From Amaurobius ferox (taxonomy: Eukaryota > Arthropoda > Arachnida > Araneae > Amaurobiidae): 64,000 nucleotides of DNA. Where the stretch lies: positions 51,243,275 to 51,307,274 of the forward strand of contig OX578146.1 in assembly GCA_951213105.1 (NCBI GenBank), in the 5' to 3' direction. The position numbers were made by a program, and so were the translations under genes. Positions 9,385 through 21,440 of the stretch are shown one piece after another (position 1 is the stretch's first letter; every line of letters starts with the position of its first letter). Under the pieces are notes generated by a model. It did no database searches. It was not told the origin of the DNA and was given only the letters and a program-made list of their open reading frames with translations.

Positions 9385-11732
9385 AGAAAGGTACTTAAGC
9401 ACCCCAATAACTTGGTAAGGAAGAGTTCATGAATAATGCACTCGTTAGATCTGTGCACAGTAAAGTAATCCAATCGAATAAAAGTAATTGCAAAAGTAAT
9501 AAAAGTGATTGTAAAACCCAATCAAATAGATTGCAAAAGTAATGAAAGTGATTATAAAGCCCAATCGAATAAACGTGATTGCAAAAGTAATAAAAGTGCG
9601 TGATTGCAAAAGTAATAAAAGTGATTGTAAAACCCAATCAAATAAAAGTGATTGCAAAAGTAATGAAAGTGATTATAAAGCCCAATCGAATAAACGTGAT
9701 TGCAAAAGTAATAAAAGTGCGTGATTGCAAAAGTAATAAAAGTGATTGTAAAACCCAATCAAATAAAAGTGATTGCAAAAGTAATGAAAGTGATTATAAA
9801 GCCCAATCGAATAAACGTGATTGCTAAAGTTATAAAAGTGCGTGATTGCAAAAATAATAAAAGTGATTGTAAATCCCATTAAATAAAAGTGATTGCAAAA
9901 ATAATAAAAGTGATTATAAAGCCCAATCCAATAAATGTGATTGCAAAAGTAATAAAAGTGATTGTAAAATCCAATTAAATAAAAGTGGTTGCAAAAGTAA
10001 TGAAAGTGATTGTAAAGACCAATCGAATAAAAGAGATTGCAAAAGTAATAGAAGTGATTATAAAGTCCAGTCGAATAAAAGAGATTGCAAAAGTAATAAA
10101 AGTGATTGTAAAGCCCAATCGAATAAAAGTGATTGCAAAAGTAATAAAAGTGATTGTAAAGACCAATCGAATAAAAGAGATTGCAAAAGTAATAGAAGTG
10201 ATTATAAAGTCCAGTCGAATAAAAGAGATTGCAAAAGTAATAAAAGTGATTGTAAAGCCCAATCGAATAAAAGTGATTGCAAAAGTAATAAAAGTGATTG
10301 TAAAGACCAATCGAATAAAAGAGATTGCAAAAGTAATAGAAGTGATTATAAAGTCCAGTCGAATAAAAGAGATTGCAAAAGTAATAAAAGTCATTGTAAA
10401 GTCCAGTCGAATAAAAGATATTGCAAAAGTAATAAAAGTGATTGTAAAGCCCAATCGAATAAAAGTGATTGCAAAAGTAATAAAAGGGATTGTAAAGACC
10501 AATCGAATAAAAGAGATTGCAAAAGTAATAGAAGTGATTATAAAGTCCAGTCGAATAAAAGAGATTGCAAAAGTAATAAAAGTCATTGTAAAACCCAGTC
10601 GAATAAAAGAGATTTCAAAAGTAATAAAAGTGATTGTAAAGCCCAATCGAATAAAAGTGATTGCAAAAGTATTAAAAGTGAGTGTAAAGCCCAATCGAAT
10701 AAAAGTGATTGCAGACCTTTTAACGGGGAATTTAAAAAGTTAGAATAAGTAGTAATAAAATAGTAATATAAGTTAGGATAGTAGCGTCAAGTCGCCAAAT
10801 GTAATTTAAAAACTACAAATTCGAAGTCATTTCAAAAAAACATTAATTCCATGTGTTATTTTAGCACAAATTAATGTAGAGAGGCTTCCTAAAGAAGTCC
10901 TTAAAGCCCTACAATATTTTTTTAAGAAAAGATACATGAGTATACACGTCAGGTCTATCTATAGTAAAGTGACCATACCCGATCGAGAAAAAAAAAGGGA
11001 TTGCAGCGCTCCTAGCTGATAATTAAAAAGTTAGCATAATGAACAAGGCAACAAAGCAGGATAGGTGAGAAAAGCCAATTACAAAATTGTAGAGCGTTGT
11101 TTAATGAGTAGGAATCAACCATAAAAGAGTTACACGAGGAATTTGTTTGACACAATAGGGTTATTGACAAACGACTGTTATATTCAGGAATGCTAAATTA
11201 AACTTTACATGCACAGGGATTTAATGTCAAAGTGTCCTCTGTCAAAAACAATGTGCATTTGAATTCGAGAAAAAATATAACCGCGAACTTTGACAAGCAT
11301 TACAGGCAGCAAGCACTGTGTTACGGGAGCTGATGATAAGACATTCTGACAGATATTTATTGTCTTACATATATGCGTTTCGATCGTTCCTGGTGTCGAT
11401 TCCTAATGATTGGACAATGCTCTACAGATTTAAAATTAGCTTTATTTGTCTATCTCGATTTGCCGAATTCGTTGTTAGAATTTTCAAATAATCCGCTAGA
11501 GGCGCTGCAATCACTCGGGCGCAGTCACTTTCTTATAGATGGTCCTAACGTGTACATTCACGGACCTTTCCTTACAAAGTTATTGGGGTGTTTAAGAACC
11601 TTTCTATACGAACCTTGTACTTGCATCTTCGTATTCAAACATTTTACCTCATCACTTTCTTATAGATAGTCCTAACGTGTACATTCACGGACCTTTCCTT
11701 ACAAAGTTATTGGGGTGTTTAAGAACCTTTCT
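9385..11732 (+). mobile_element. Element D: TIR element with internal 48-bp array
   Basis: The left end AGAAAGGTACTTAAGCACCC (9385-9404), continuing through CAATAACTTGGTAAGGAA, matches the inverted right end CAATAACTTTGTAAGGAAAG and AGAAAGGTTCTTAAACACCC (11565-11605, and again at 11691-11732). It encloses a satellite (9470-10720) and a non-repetitive tail that recurs at 59030-60470. No transposase is recognisable; the open frame at 11373-11669 overlaps the terminal repeat and looks non-coding. TTAA occurs in both ends, but similarity continues outside it, so a piggyBac-type assignment is not supported. Confidence 0.6.
9470..10720 (+). repeat. 48-bp minisatellite with higher-order units
   Basis: The basic unit is about 48 bp and contains GATTGCAAAAGTAATAAAAG and CCCAATCGAATAAAAGTGAT. 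From about 9604 there is a 121-bp compound unit (again from 9725). From about 10028 there is a 144-bp unit of three monomers (10028, 10172, 10316). Since 48 is divisible by three and the monomer lacks stops in one frame on each strand, long open frames appear on both strands (9985-10743 plus; 9975-10694 minus). These are a by-product of the repeat. Confidence 0.92.
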
Positions 11733-11778
11733 ATACGAACCTTGTACTTGCACCTTCGTATTCAAACATTTTACCTTT
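11525..11778 (+). repeat. 127-bp tandem duplication of the D right end
   Basis: Positions 11525-11651 and 11652-11778 are almost identical, beginning TCACTTTCTTATAGAT and carrying the inverted terminal sequence of D. Only a few substitutions separate them, so the duplication is recent compared with D itself. Confidence 0.9.
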
Positions 11779-13299
<1,521 letters not shown>

Positions 13300-13990
13300 A
13301 ATTGATAATGTCAGCACATGACTTTCCCTACAGTTCAAATTCATTTTCTTGTTTTTTATTTCATGATGCATTAAATTGGATTTAATTGCCGAAAATAACA
13401 TGGATACTTTTTGTTATATCGAATTTACATTTGTAGTGCATCTTCGTTTCATTTGGCAACGCAATGCATTTTAAAATGCCCGCAACTCCTCAACCCCCCT
13501 CCCCACCTCCCTCCAAAAAAAATCTCGAGAACCGTTCGTACTAGAGTCAGTCTTATTAGTTTTGTGGTCAAAAATTATATGAGGAACAAGTTTATAATTA
13601 ATATATTTAAGCAATTTTAGTCATTTATTTCATATTTTCACGATCTTTGCAGGTCATTTTTCAAAAAAGGGTCTGTTATATTTTTCCGAATCATACCAAA
13701 ATCTAAGTAACATCAGGATAACCCTCAAGGAACCTAATTACTAAAATTTGAAAAAAAATTCATCAAAAAAATTTTAACTACAGTGCAAAAAATTCTTCAG
13801 CTCCTCAAACTTAAAAAAAAAATTAAATATATTGAAAATGGTCCATCTTAGGGTAATGGGGTTGGTTTTTTTCAACTTCAAAAATTATACATAAAACAAT
13901 AAAACAAGCAGTTAAATGATACATTTGAGCATATGTAGTCTTTTATTTTAAATTTTGACAATTTTTTCGGGTCATTTCTAAAAAAAAAAA

Positions 13991-14021
<31 letters not shown>

Positions 14022-14443
14022 CCGAATCGTATTAAAATTAATCGGATCACGGTAACCCACAAGTAACTTATCTACCAAATTTTATGAAATTTGGTCAATT
14101 AGTTTCTCAAGATTATAGATACATACGATTTTCACGGGCCATTCATAAAAAAAAATGAAGATTCATTCCCTTTTCTCGAATCATGCCAAAATCTACTCAA
14201 CACCAGGGTCACCCACAAGTGACTTACTTACCAAATTTTATGAAATTTGATAAATTAGTTTTTGAGTTAGCGTGAATACATGCATTACCCAGACACACAC
14301 ACACGCACACAAACTTCACTTTTAAAATACTGTTTTCAGGTTCTAGACTGTCGAAACGTGTAGATCCATCGAAAACTCGAGTTGCGATTTTCGACACGAT
14401 TCCAATACTTTCCCCATGCATTACCATGCATTGTAGGGAAAGT
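13300..14443 (-). mobile_element. Family B element, copy B2
   Basis: The start is decayed (AATGTCAGCACATGACTTTC with CCCTACAG), the end is a palindrome around CTTTCCCCATGCAT to TAGGGAAAGTG at 14403-14443. Internally the GGTCATTT and ACCAAATTTTATGAAATTTG module is repeated three times, longer than in B1 or B3. CA microsatellite at 14292-14312; TAA microsatellite at 13991-14018. Non-coding. Confidence 0.7.
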
Positions 14444-14622
14444 GAAAAGGAAATACAAAATACGTGTTTTGTATTTTGCGGCTCATCACTTCTTCAAATG
14501 TGTTTTCTATTTTCTTAAATTATCAAAAGTATTTTTTAGCAAAATAAAGAAAGTACAATGAAATTTTCAAAGTTAAACCCCATCCCTTACATGATGCTTT
14601 TATTAAATTGATAATGTGTGCT

Positions 14623-14745
14623 AAAAAATGATGTGGGAAGAACATGACTTTCCCTACATAATGAAATAACTTTACTTCTTGCACAGTGAAATAATTATGT
14701 ATAAGCACTGCACAGTGTTTAAGGCACTGAATTAACATAAATTGA
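14623..14745 (-). mobile_element. Family A/B start fragment
   Basis: AAAAAATGATGTGGGAAGAA then CATGACTTTCCCTACATAAT is the non-hairpin end of an A- or B-type element. It stops about 30 bp before element C1 begins. The rest of the element is missing. Confidence 0.6.
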
Positions 14746-14774
14746 AATTGGACGCTTTTGGCAGCTTATTAATA

Positions 14775-16840
14775 ACAAGAAAGATCAATCATGCATAAGC
14801 ATTGATTATGAAACATCTTCCAACTGAAATGCAATTTTATTTAAAAATTTCTAAAATGTGATACATTCAGTGGTGATATATTTTACATTATCACAGTACT
14901 ACAGTAATTTATTATACTTAAATATTTAAAACTGTATCGAAATCGAAATCATCTAATTCTCTATGCAAAATCAATGAATATTTCATTCATATAGCTTGCA
15001 TTCCAGACTCCAGAGCTAAATAATTTTGTGTGAAAAAAATTCAGCAATTCTTATGTAACTCACCATACATCGCTTAAGATATTTGCATTCTGCATAAGTT
15101 AAAATTAGGCTTCGTTGAAGAAATAATAAAAGTTTAGGTATCATTTAAAATCACAACTATTGTAATTGCGTAGGCACGGAATTTAGATACACAGATAATA
15201 TATGTGTGTGTGTGTGTGTGTGTATATGTATTCAAAGTATTGGAATCGTGCCGAAGATCGGAACTCTAATTTTCGAAGGATCTACAGGTTTAGGGACTTC
15301 TAGAACACGAAAAAACTATTTTTAGGAAGACGTCTGTGTGTGTAAGGATATATCTGTGTATGTTTCTGTGTGTATGTGAGGATATTACATCCGCTCTAAT
15401 TGAAAAACTAATGGACCGAATTTCATAAAATTTGGTAGGTATGGTTTTTGTAGGAAACCCTGATGTTCATTAGATTATAGTACGATTCGTAATAAAAGAA
15501 TCTGCCTTCTTTGCGAAATGGTCGACAGAAATTGCCTTTATCAACTCTAGCTAAAAACAAATGGAACAAATTTAACAAAATTTGGTGTATAATATTTCAG
15601 TAACCTACAAGTGATTTATATACCAAATTTAACAAAATTTGGTATATAAATCATTTGTAGGTTATTCTAGTACGATTCGGGAAAAGGAACGGGCTATTTT
15701 TGCGAAATGACCCGCAAAAATCGTTAAATATAAAAATAAAAGACTACGTGTGCTCAATTATATCAATTAAATCCTATTTTATGTGTGATTTTTGACAACA
15801 AAAAGAATAAGACTAACCCCATTACTCTAGGACTAGCCGTTCTTGAGATATTCTAGTTTTTTCGCGTTTTCGCTACGCCACTTTTGACAATAAGTTCAGC
15901 TATCAAATGAGAACCAAATTTAAGTTTAACGTGCAAATTCAATGTCATTTAAAATACTTATGGCTGTTATTTTGTGCAGATAAACTCAAATTATTATTGA
16001 AGAAATAAAGAGAACGTGAATATGAGTCTGCGGGGAAAGACATGTGCTGCCCATACATCAGAATTTTTAACAATATTACAACAATGATTTATAGAAGTGA
16101 ACGGGAATTATTTGCAGGTCATTTCGAAAAAAATGTAGGATCTATATTTAAAGATCCACCAAATTTTTGTCGAATAAAATGTTCAACAAATTTAAGTTGT
16201 GTACCAAATTTTAACTCTCTAGGACGTAGGAAAGTGTATTAAAAATGCCATCAAATAAGTATATTATGAAGAGTTATATAAAATTAAAAGAAAATTTGAA
16301 AAATTGTTATCTACCAAATTTATTTTAAAATGTGAAGCCTCTCTCATATACAAAGTAATTCAAGTCTTAGAAAAATATTTATTATATAATATATCATATC
16401 TCTTTTTTCTTTCTGGAGGATATCCCAAAAGTAGGAATTTAATTGAATTTGTTTTTCTCCCTATATTAAATAATTTTTAATTAAAAAACTACCTAACATA
16501 TTTTACTGAAAATTGTTTTATATATTTTATGGGATAATGTGAATATTTCCTAAAAATTTCGAAGCAATTTGTGAATTTTAAATTTGCTTAAAAAATGTTT
16601 GAAAAATTAGGTCCCATAGGGTTCAATGTATTTCATTTATTCAACCCGGGTTCAATAAAAAACTAATTGGGTGATATTATTTATTTATATTCCCATAGGT
16701 TCCACAGACCGTCTAAACAATATACTAAAATTTCATTTTGATAAAGTCATTTTTACGGCAGTTATCGTGCTAACGGACAGACAGACAGACAGAATGAACA
16801 AAGTCATAAACACTTTTCAACTATGTTGTAAAGTGTTTAA
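14775..16840 (+). mobile_element. Family C element C1, carrying a nested B
   Basis: It starts AACAAGAAAGATCAATCATG with a short palindrome, then GATTATGAAACATCTTCCAA. It ends in a hairpin of arms AACACTTTTCAAC and GTTGTAAAGTGTT at about 16808-16838, just after a GACAGACAGACAGA tract. A B-type element lies inside at about 15225-16070. The same nested arrangement is found in C2 (38127-40211). C3 (26555-27871) has the same ends without B. Non-coding. Confidence 0.75.
15225..16070 (-). mobile_element. Family B element nested in C1, hairpin lost
   Basis: The block AAGTATTGGAATCGTGCCGA, TCGAAGGATCTACAGGTT and GACGTCTGTGTGTG marks the hairpin side of B, but the palindrome is replaced by a GT/AT microsatellite (15200-15228). 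The opposite end GGAAAGACATGTGCTGCCCA is present at about 16035. Two B modules face each other at 15602-15663, forming a long hairpin. Confidence 0.65.
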
Positions 16841-16861
16841 AAAAAAAAAAAAAAAAAAAAA
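16839..16861 (+). repeat. Poly-A run after C1
   Basis: About 23 A residues directly follow the C1 hairpin. The other C copies end at shorter A-runs, so this is probably target or slippage sequence. Confidence 0.8.
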
Positions 16862-16924
16862 ACTTAATTACACTCAAGTGTAAATTCTTCATTAAAATAC
16901 AATTGCATTTGATGGATATCCCGT

Positions 16925-17094
16925 GAAATAAATGGCTATTAGCGAATTCTTTGGCTTCAAAATACAAAACTATCACAAAAAATGTCTTCTCTCGTGAATG
17001 GACGAATTAGTTCCACGAGAATGACGTTAACCTGTTGTTGTTGAGACCGTCCGACCTACATGACGTTAACCTGTGAATGTTTTTATTATTATTT

Positions 17095-17133
<39 letters not shown>

Positions 17134-17513
17134 TTTTTTCATAATATTGCATGTAAGAAGTGAACCTATTGGATTGTACTTACTGTTCGTTTTATTTTAC
17201 GTGATTTTTTTTTTTTCTAAATTTATTTTTGAAAAATGTGCCATATATGGAGAAAGGTTCATGCTAGCGTTCTAAAGTTTGTGGCATGCGTTTTCTAATG
17301 AAAAATTGCGTATGAATTTATTTATTATTATTGAAGTTTCTGATATTTTAATGACTTTTTTTTTCAAAAATTCATTCATAAATTTGGGAGTGTTCTTAAC
17401 GTTTATTAGTGTTTAAAATTAATAGGTTTTCAGTGTTCGTGGACTGCATTAATCGTACCTAATTACGTTTAAGAAGCTGCATTGATCCGAGATATATTGC
17501 GTACAATCGACCG

Positions 17514-17552
<39 letters not shown>

Positions 17553-17797
17553 TCACACTCATACACACTCACACTCACACACACTCACACACACACACAC
17601 TTACACATGCACATACACACACACACAGAGAGAGAGAGATGGACAGCTCCTCATATACGTCTTAAGAAACGTTCAATTCAAAAACAGTCTCAAAAACGCT
17701 TGTTTAAGCATGTTTGAAACTTGCTCTTCCGTCGAAAATTCGTATTTGAATTTCAGACCCCATCATAAAACTTTTCCCGTACATTATACCATGCAAG
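16925..17797 (-). mobile_element. Family A element A7, 5'-truncated, hosting a SINE stub
   Basis: Carries the A blocks TTCCACGAGAATGACGTTAA, GCTAGCGTTCTAAAGTTTG, TTTTCTAATGAAAAATTGCG, a CT/CA microsatellite (17514-17636) and the hairpin-side sequence ATTTCAGACCCCATCATAAA. The start is missing. A TTTA tract (17090-17137) replaces part of the interior. A 24-bp SINE tail sits at 17036-17059. Confidence 0.65.
17021..17074 (-). mobile_element. 24-bp SINE 3' stub with 15-bp target duplication
   Basis: The insert at 17036-17059 (TGTTGTTGAGACCGTCCGAC plus CTAC) is just the tail of the SINE. Perfect 15-bp repeats ATGACGTTAACCTGT flank it at 17021-17035 and 17060-17074. The flanking sequence is family A DNA, so the empty site can be read from other A copies. 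Confidence 0.85.
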
Positions 17798-19140
17798 TGA
17801 GGCAAGAAATATATTTTATTTCTTACATTTTAACGAGCCTGAACAGCTTAGGTCCACAAATAGTGTTGAAACATTTTTGAAATTAAATTGTTCTGTAACA
17901 TTGGCGTTTCCCAACTTTTATATAACATAAAGTATTATTTTGAGTATTATCCATTAATGCACACTATGAACAGGTTTCTGTAAAAAAAAAATATTTGCCT
18001 AATGAAATTTACTTGGTATCCCTGTTACAGTGTTGTATTTCATGTTGTTTTCCAACGTGGACCCTTTAGAAAATAAAAATATTTTTTTTGCCGATAAACA
18101 GTTATGATCAATTCACCCCACTCCCCAGCCTACTTATGTTATAATATGCCTACTTATGTTATACTCTGAAAGAGAACTTGCGTACTTATACTGAACTTAT
18201 ATTTCCTCTTCAAAAGAAATGCTAGGGGGGGACATAAAAGAGTAATAGTAATAATAATAATAATAACAATAATAATAATGGTGGTAATAATAAGAAGAAG
18301 TAGAAGTAGAAATAATCGGGTGCTCCCAACACATGGCTATGCATGCAGATTATTAAATTTTATTATTGTGAGAGAAGAAGCACATATATTAGAACTTTCT
18401 TAGGACTCAACGGTAATCGATGGGATAATTGTTGTTTCCTGTTAGTCAGTATCACGGAAATGATTTAATCTTGAGATAGATATCACTCTTCCTGTGAAAT
18501 AGAAACATTCTAATATTTCAAGAACGGTTATCGTGAGAGATGTATAACTCCTTAACAGTGGCGTCAATTCGCTTCCTGTTAAATGTACGGTATTTATAAA
18601 GCAATAACATATTTGATAAAAATAAACGCATTATTATTTTTTTTTTTGGGGGGGGGGGGGATAAGGGAATTTTTTTTCATTTAAAAAAAAATAATAATAA
18701 TAATAATAATAAAACACTATAATATATATAATATTTGAAAAAGTTGTTTACAACAGTATAATATAGCCAATATTTGAACAAGATGCCAGCAACACTATAA
18801 TATAGCTAATATTTAAAAAAAAAATGCTAATAATTCTATTAAAGCTAATTTGAAAAAGAAGCTAACAACAACAATACAATGTAGCTAATATTTAAAAAAG
18901 ACACTAATAACACTATTATATAGCTAATATTTGAAAAAAGATGGCAACAACACATGTTGGCGTCCTATAATTTATATCGATCGCATTAAAAAAAAATTGC
19001 TTTTAAATTAAGTATTTCTTAATAATTTTTCTAACATTTTTAATATAATCACTTTCAAAATAATATTCGAGTATTTAAAACTCTTCTCCTCGTCCAATGT
19101 CCTTGGAAATTAATGGGAGTCTTAATTTTGCCGATTAACA
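17798..19140. other. Unassigned AT-rich spacer
   Basis: No gene seen. Contains a TAA-type microsatellite at 18248-18310 and a T/G-run at 18635-18660. A degenerate tandem repeat is listed separately. Confidence 0.4.
18715..18960 (+). repeat. Degenerate about 50-bp tandem repeat
   Basis: About five units with AACACTATAATATAGCTAAT and ATTTGAAAAAGATG cores, separated by 40-60 bp. Units are diverged, suggesting an old array. Confidence 0.7.
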
Positions 19141-19330
19141 TATCCACACCAAATATCATTTGAATCGGTCTATTTTTTTTTCGAGACAGACAGACAGACA
19201 CGTAGATATACATCATTTCAAAAATGCTTGATTTCAGAGATGGTCAAAAGTGTGAATCCACCCCAATCCGAAAGATATATTTTGGCACCATCCCAATACT
19301 TTCCATTTACATATACTATATATTGAGCGA
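19140..19330 (-). mobile_element. Hairpin-side fragment of an A/B-related family
   Basis: AATATCATTTGAATCGGTCT, a GACAGACAGACAGAC tract, then CACCATCCCAATACTTTCCA followed by an AT palindrome parallels the hairpin side of A and B. The sequence is too diverged to place in either. Confidence 0.5.
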
Positions 19331-21199
19331 AAAATAATAATTATACATATACTAATAACCTGCAAAAATAAATGTTTCGTTTGTTTAACAGCATACGAGG
19401 TTGCATACGAAAAGCATCAACCGCATTCGGACGCAAAAGCAACCTCCTTCATCAGAATAAAAATAGAGAGGTGGAGTACCAACAAAGGCAAGAACACGCA
19501 TGTATTTGTTGTTGAACGAGTTTGTATTTGTCTGCCTTTGTTAATACTGGTGTTCTTTTTTTTTTCTTTTTTATTATGACGAAAGAGGTTGTTCACGGTT
19601 GTTAAAATGACTAAGTTAAGATTATTTATTTTTGCAGAGCCAACAATGTGGAAGAATATTTATATAAGTTCCACCGCATTTCATTTACTTTTATTTTATT
19701 TATTTATGCAAAATTATTTATTTTATTTTTCTTCTTTATTTTATTCATTTTGTTTTAATAGATTTTTTTATTATTGTTATTTTTATTAGTGCTACTGTTA
19801 TTACATCTGCTGTGCAGTTCTTAAGTATCTTCTTTCATCAGACTTCCTGGTGTAGGTTCGTATAACCTTGCTTGCTCGTTTTCAATAGCACGGGTAAGTT
19901 TTTTAATTTCAAAACAACCCTTAAAACCAACCATAACCTAGATACTCTCTTCCTTCCAGAAACGATTTACTCCCAAAATCTGTCAGTTCCGATCGTCGAG
20001 CGAAGAAGTCATCGCCAGCGACCATACTTTCGAATCTCCCTCACAAACGAGAATGCCCCCAAAATCGTCTGCTCTGTGATATCTGGTTCACGACACTCCT
20101 GCCGTCCTCCCTTCTCCAACAAACCAACAAAGAAAACAGAAAAACCACCTCCCCCTCTCACCTTCCTCTATATTTCCTCATGCATATGCGATGGAGATAT
20201 ATTTTTTATTTATATTTTATTTATTTTTTCATTCCTCCCTCTAGAAGAGGAAATACGAGTTCGGTGCAGGAAAAAGTGAAAACTCTCTTTCGTAAATTCA
20301 GGGATTTGGGGGAGAGATTTGAATAGTGTTTTACGTTTGCTTCCGGAATAGGTTTGTCAGACGATTTTGAGGGAGAGGGAAGAGTTAATTTATCTAAGAA
20401 AGAGATTTTGTTTCTAATTGTTCAAGATTAGATATCTTTACTGCACCCTTTCTCATGAGGCGTTTAAAATTGCATAAGTGGCTACTCAACTTGAACAATT
20501 AGCTTTTGTTGAGTTGAAAACAGAAGTCTAGAGTATAAGCTTATTAGTGAGGCATTTTAATACTAAATAAATGTTTCAATCTGTTTTTCAAATCATTAAA
20601 GTTTATCTGAATAATTGTTCCGCTTTATGGTAATTTTGTTCATTATTCGTGGCATTATTATACTTATAATTATAACAATTATTATTGATATTATTATTAC
20701 TATTATCACTAACACTATTAATCAAATAAACATTCAAATTAAATAACTGCTGCAATAATAACAATATAGTTAAAACTGCGTAAATACAGCATAAATACAA
20801 ATGTAAACAATTACTGTTTTTTGCAAGTTTTCTCTCTATTTTGCTGTTTCTATTCGTTCTGCTATAAATTCTCTTACTGCCTTATTTTCTTCATTCCCTC
20901 CTCTGTGGTTTTGTGTGTTCGTAGTTTCCTGTCTGTCGTTTTTTATTCCCCTTCCATTTCCTTTCGCGGCATTGACAACTTCTTTTCCCATACTTTTAGC
21001 CACGTGTGTCACCCTCAGTTGCCAACTTAACTTGAGGGGTGACTCTCTTCTTTACGATCCTGATGAAGAAAGCTGTTGATTGCCTTTGAAACTAGTAGAC
21101 CAGTTTGTGTGTATTATATTAGTGTCTGTGAGTGTGTGTATTATATTAGTGTGCGTATTATATCAATGTGTATTATACCAATGTGTATTATATTAATGT
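19331..21199. other. Unassigned region with ribozyme-like motifs
   Basis: No recognised gene. The open frame at 19872-20279 (135 codons, plus) is proline/serine-rich with a hydrophobic end and resembles nothing I know. CTGATGA motifs occur at 19449-19455 (minus) and 21060-21066 (plus); the second is followed by a short stem and GAAA at 21088-21091, the layout of a hammerhead core. GT-rich tract at 21100-21210. Confidence 0.35.
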
Positions 21200-21440
21200 G
21201 TGTGTGTGGAGATTATATCTCGAAATGAATAAAAGGTTTAGAAAATAATCGGGTACGATTACTATAATCAGTGAATGCTGGAATGCTATTGATTTTAAAC
21301 GCAATCGAATGTTTGGAAGGACCCCCTCCCCTCAATTATCGAATGATTTTTTTTATAATCATAAAAAAAAGTCAGAACATTCAGTAATGATACATAAATA
21401 ATCATTTTTCGTTGTTTCGACATTATTTCGCCATGAAAGA
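21200..21440 (-). mobile_element. Diverged family A fragment
   Basis: AATGCTGGAATGCTATTGAT, TTAAACGCAATCGAATGTTTGG and TCAATTATCGAATGATTTTT follow the order of family A interior blocks (compare 3503-3570) with many changes. No ends are present. Confidence 0.5.

Noticed and set aside
9975..10743. ORFs of 252 (plus) and 239 (minus) codons
   Set aside because: Both are translations of the 48-bp satellite; overlapping openness on both strands comes from the period being divisible by three.
9393..11603. piggyBac element flanked by TTAA
   Set aside because: TTAA is present at both ends, but sequence similarity of the inverted ends extends outside it, so TTAA is internal to the repeat.
17482..17880. 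132-codon ORF
   Set aside because: Mostly a CT/CA microsatellite and family A hairpin-side DNA.
19872..20279. 135-codon ORF as a host gene
   Set aside because: No domain, signal or splice context recognised; left as unassigned.
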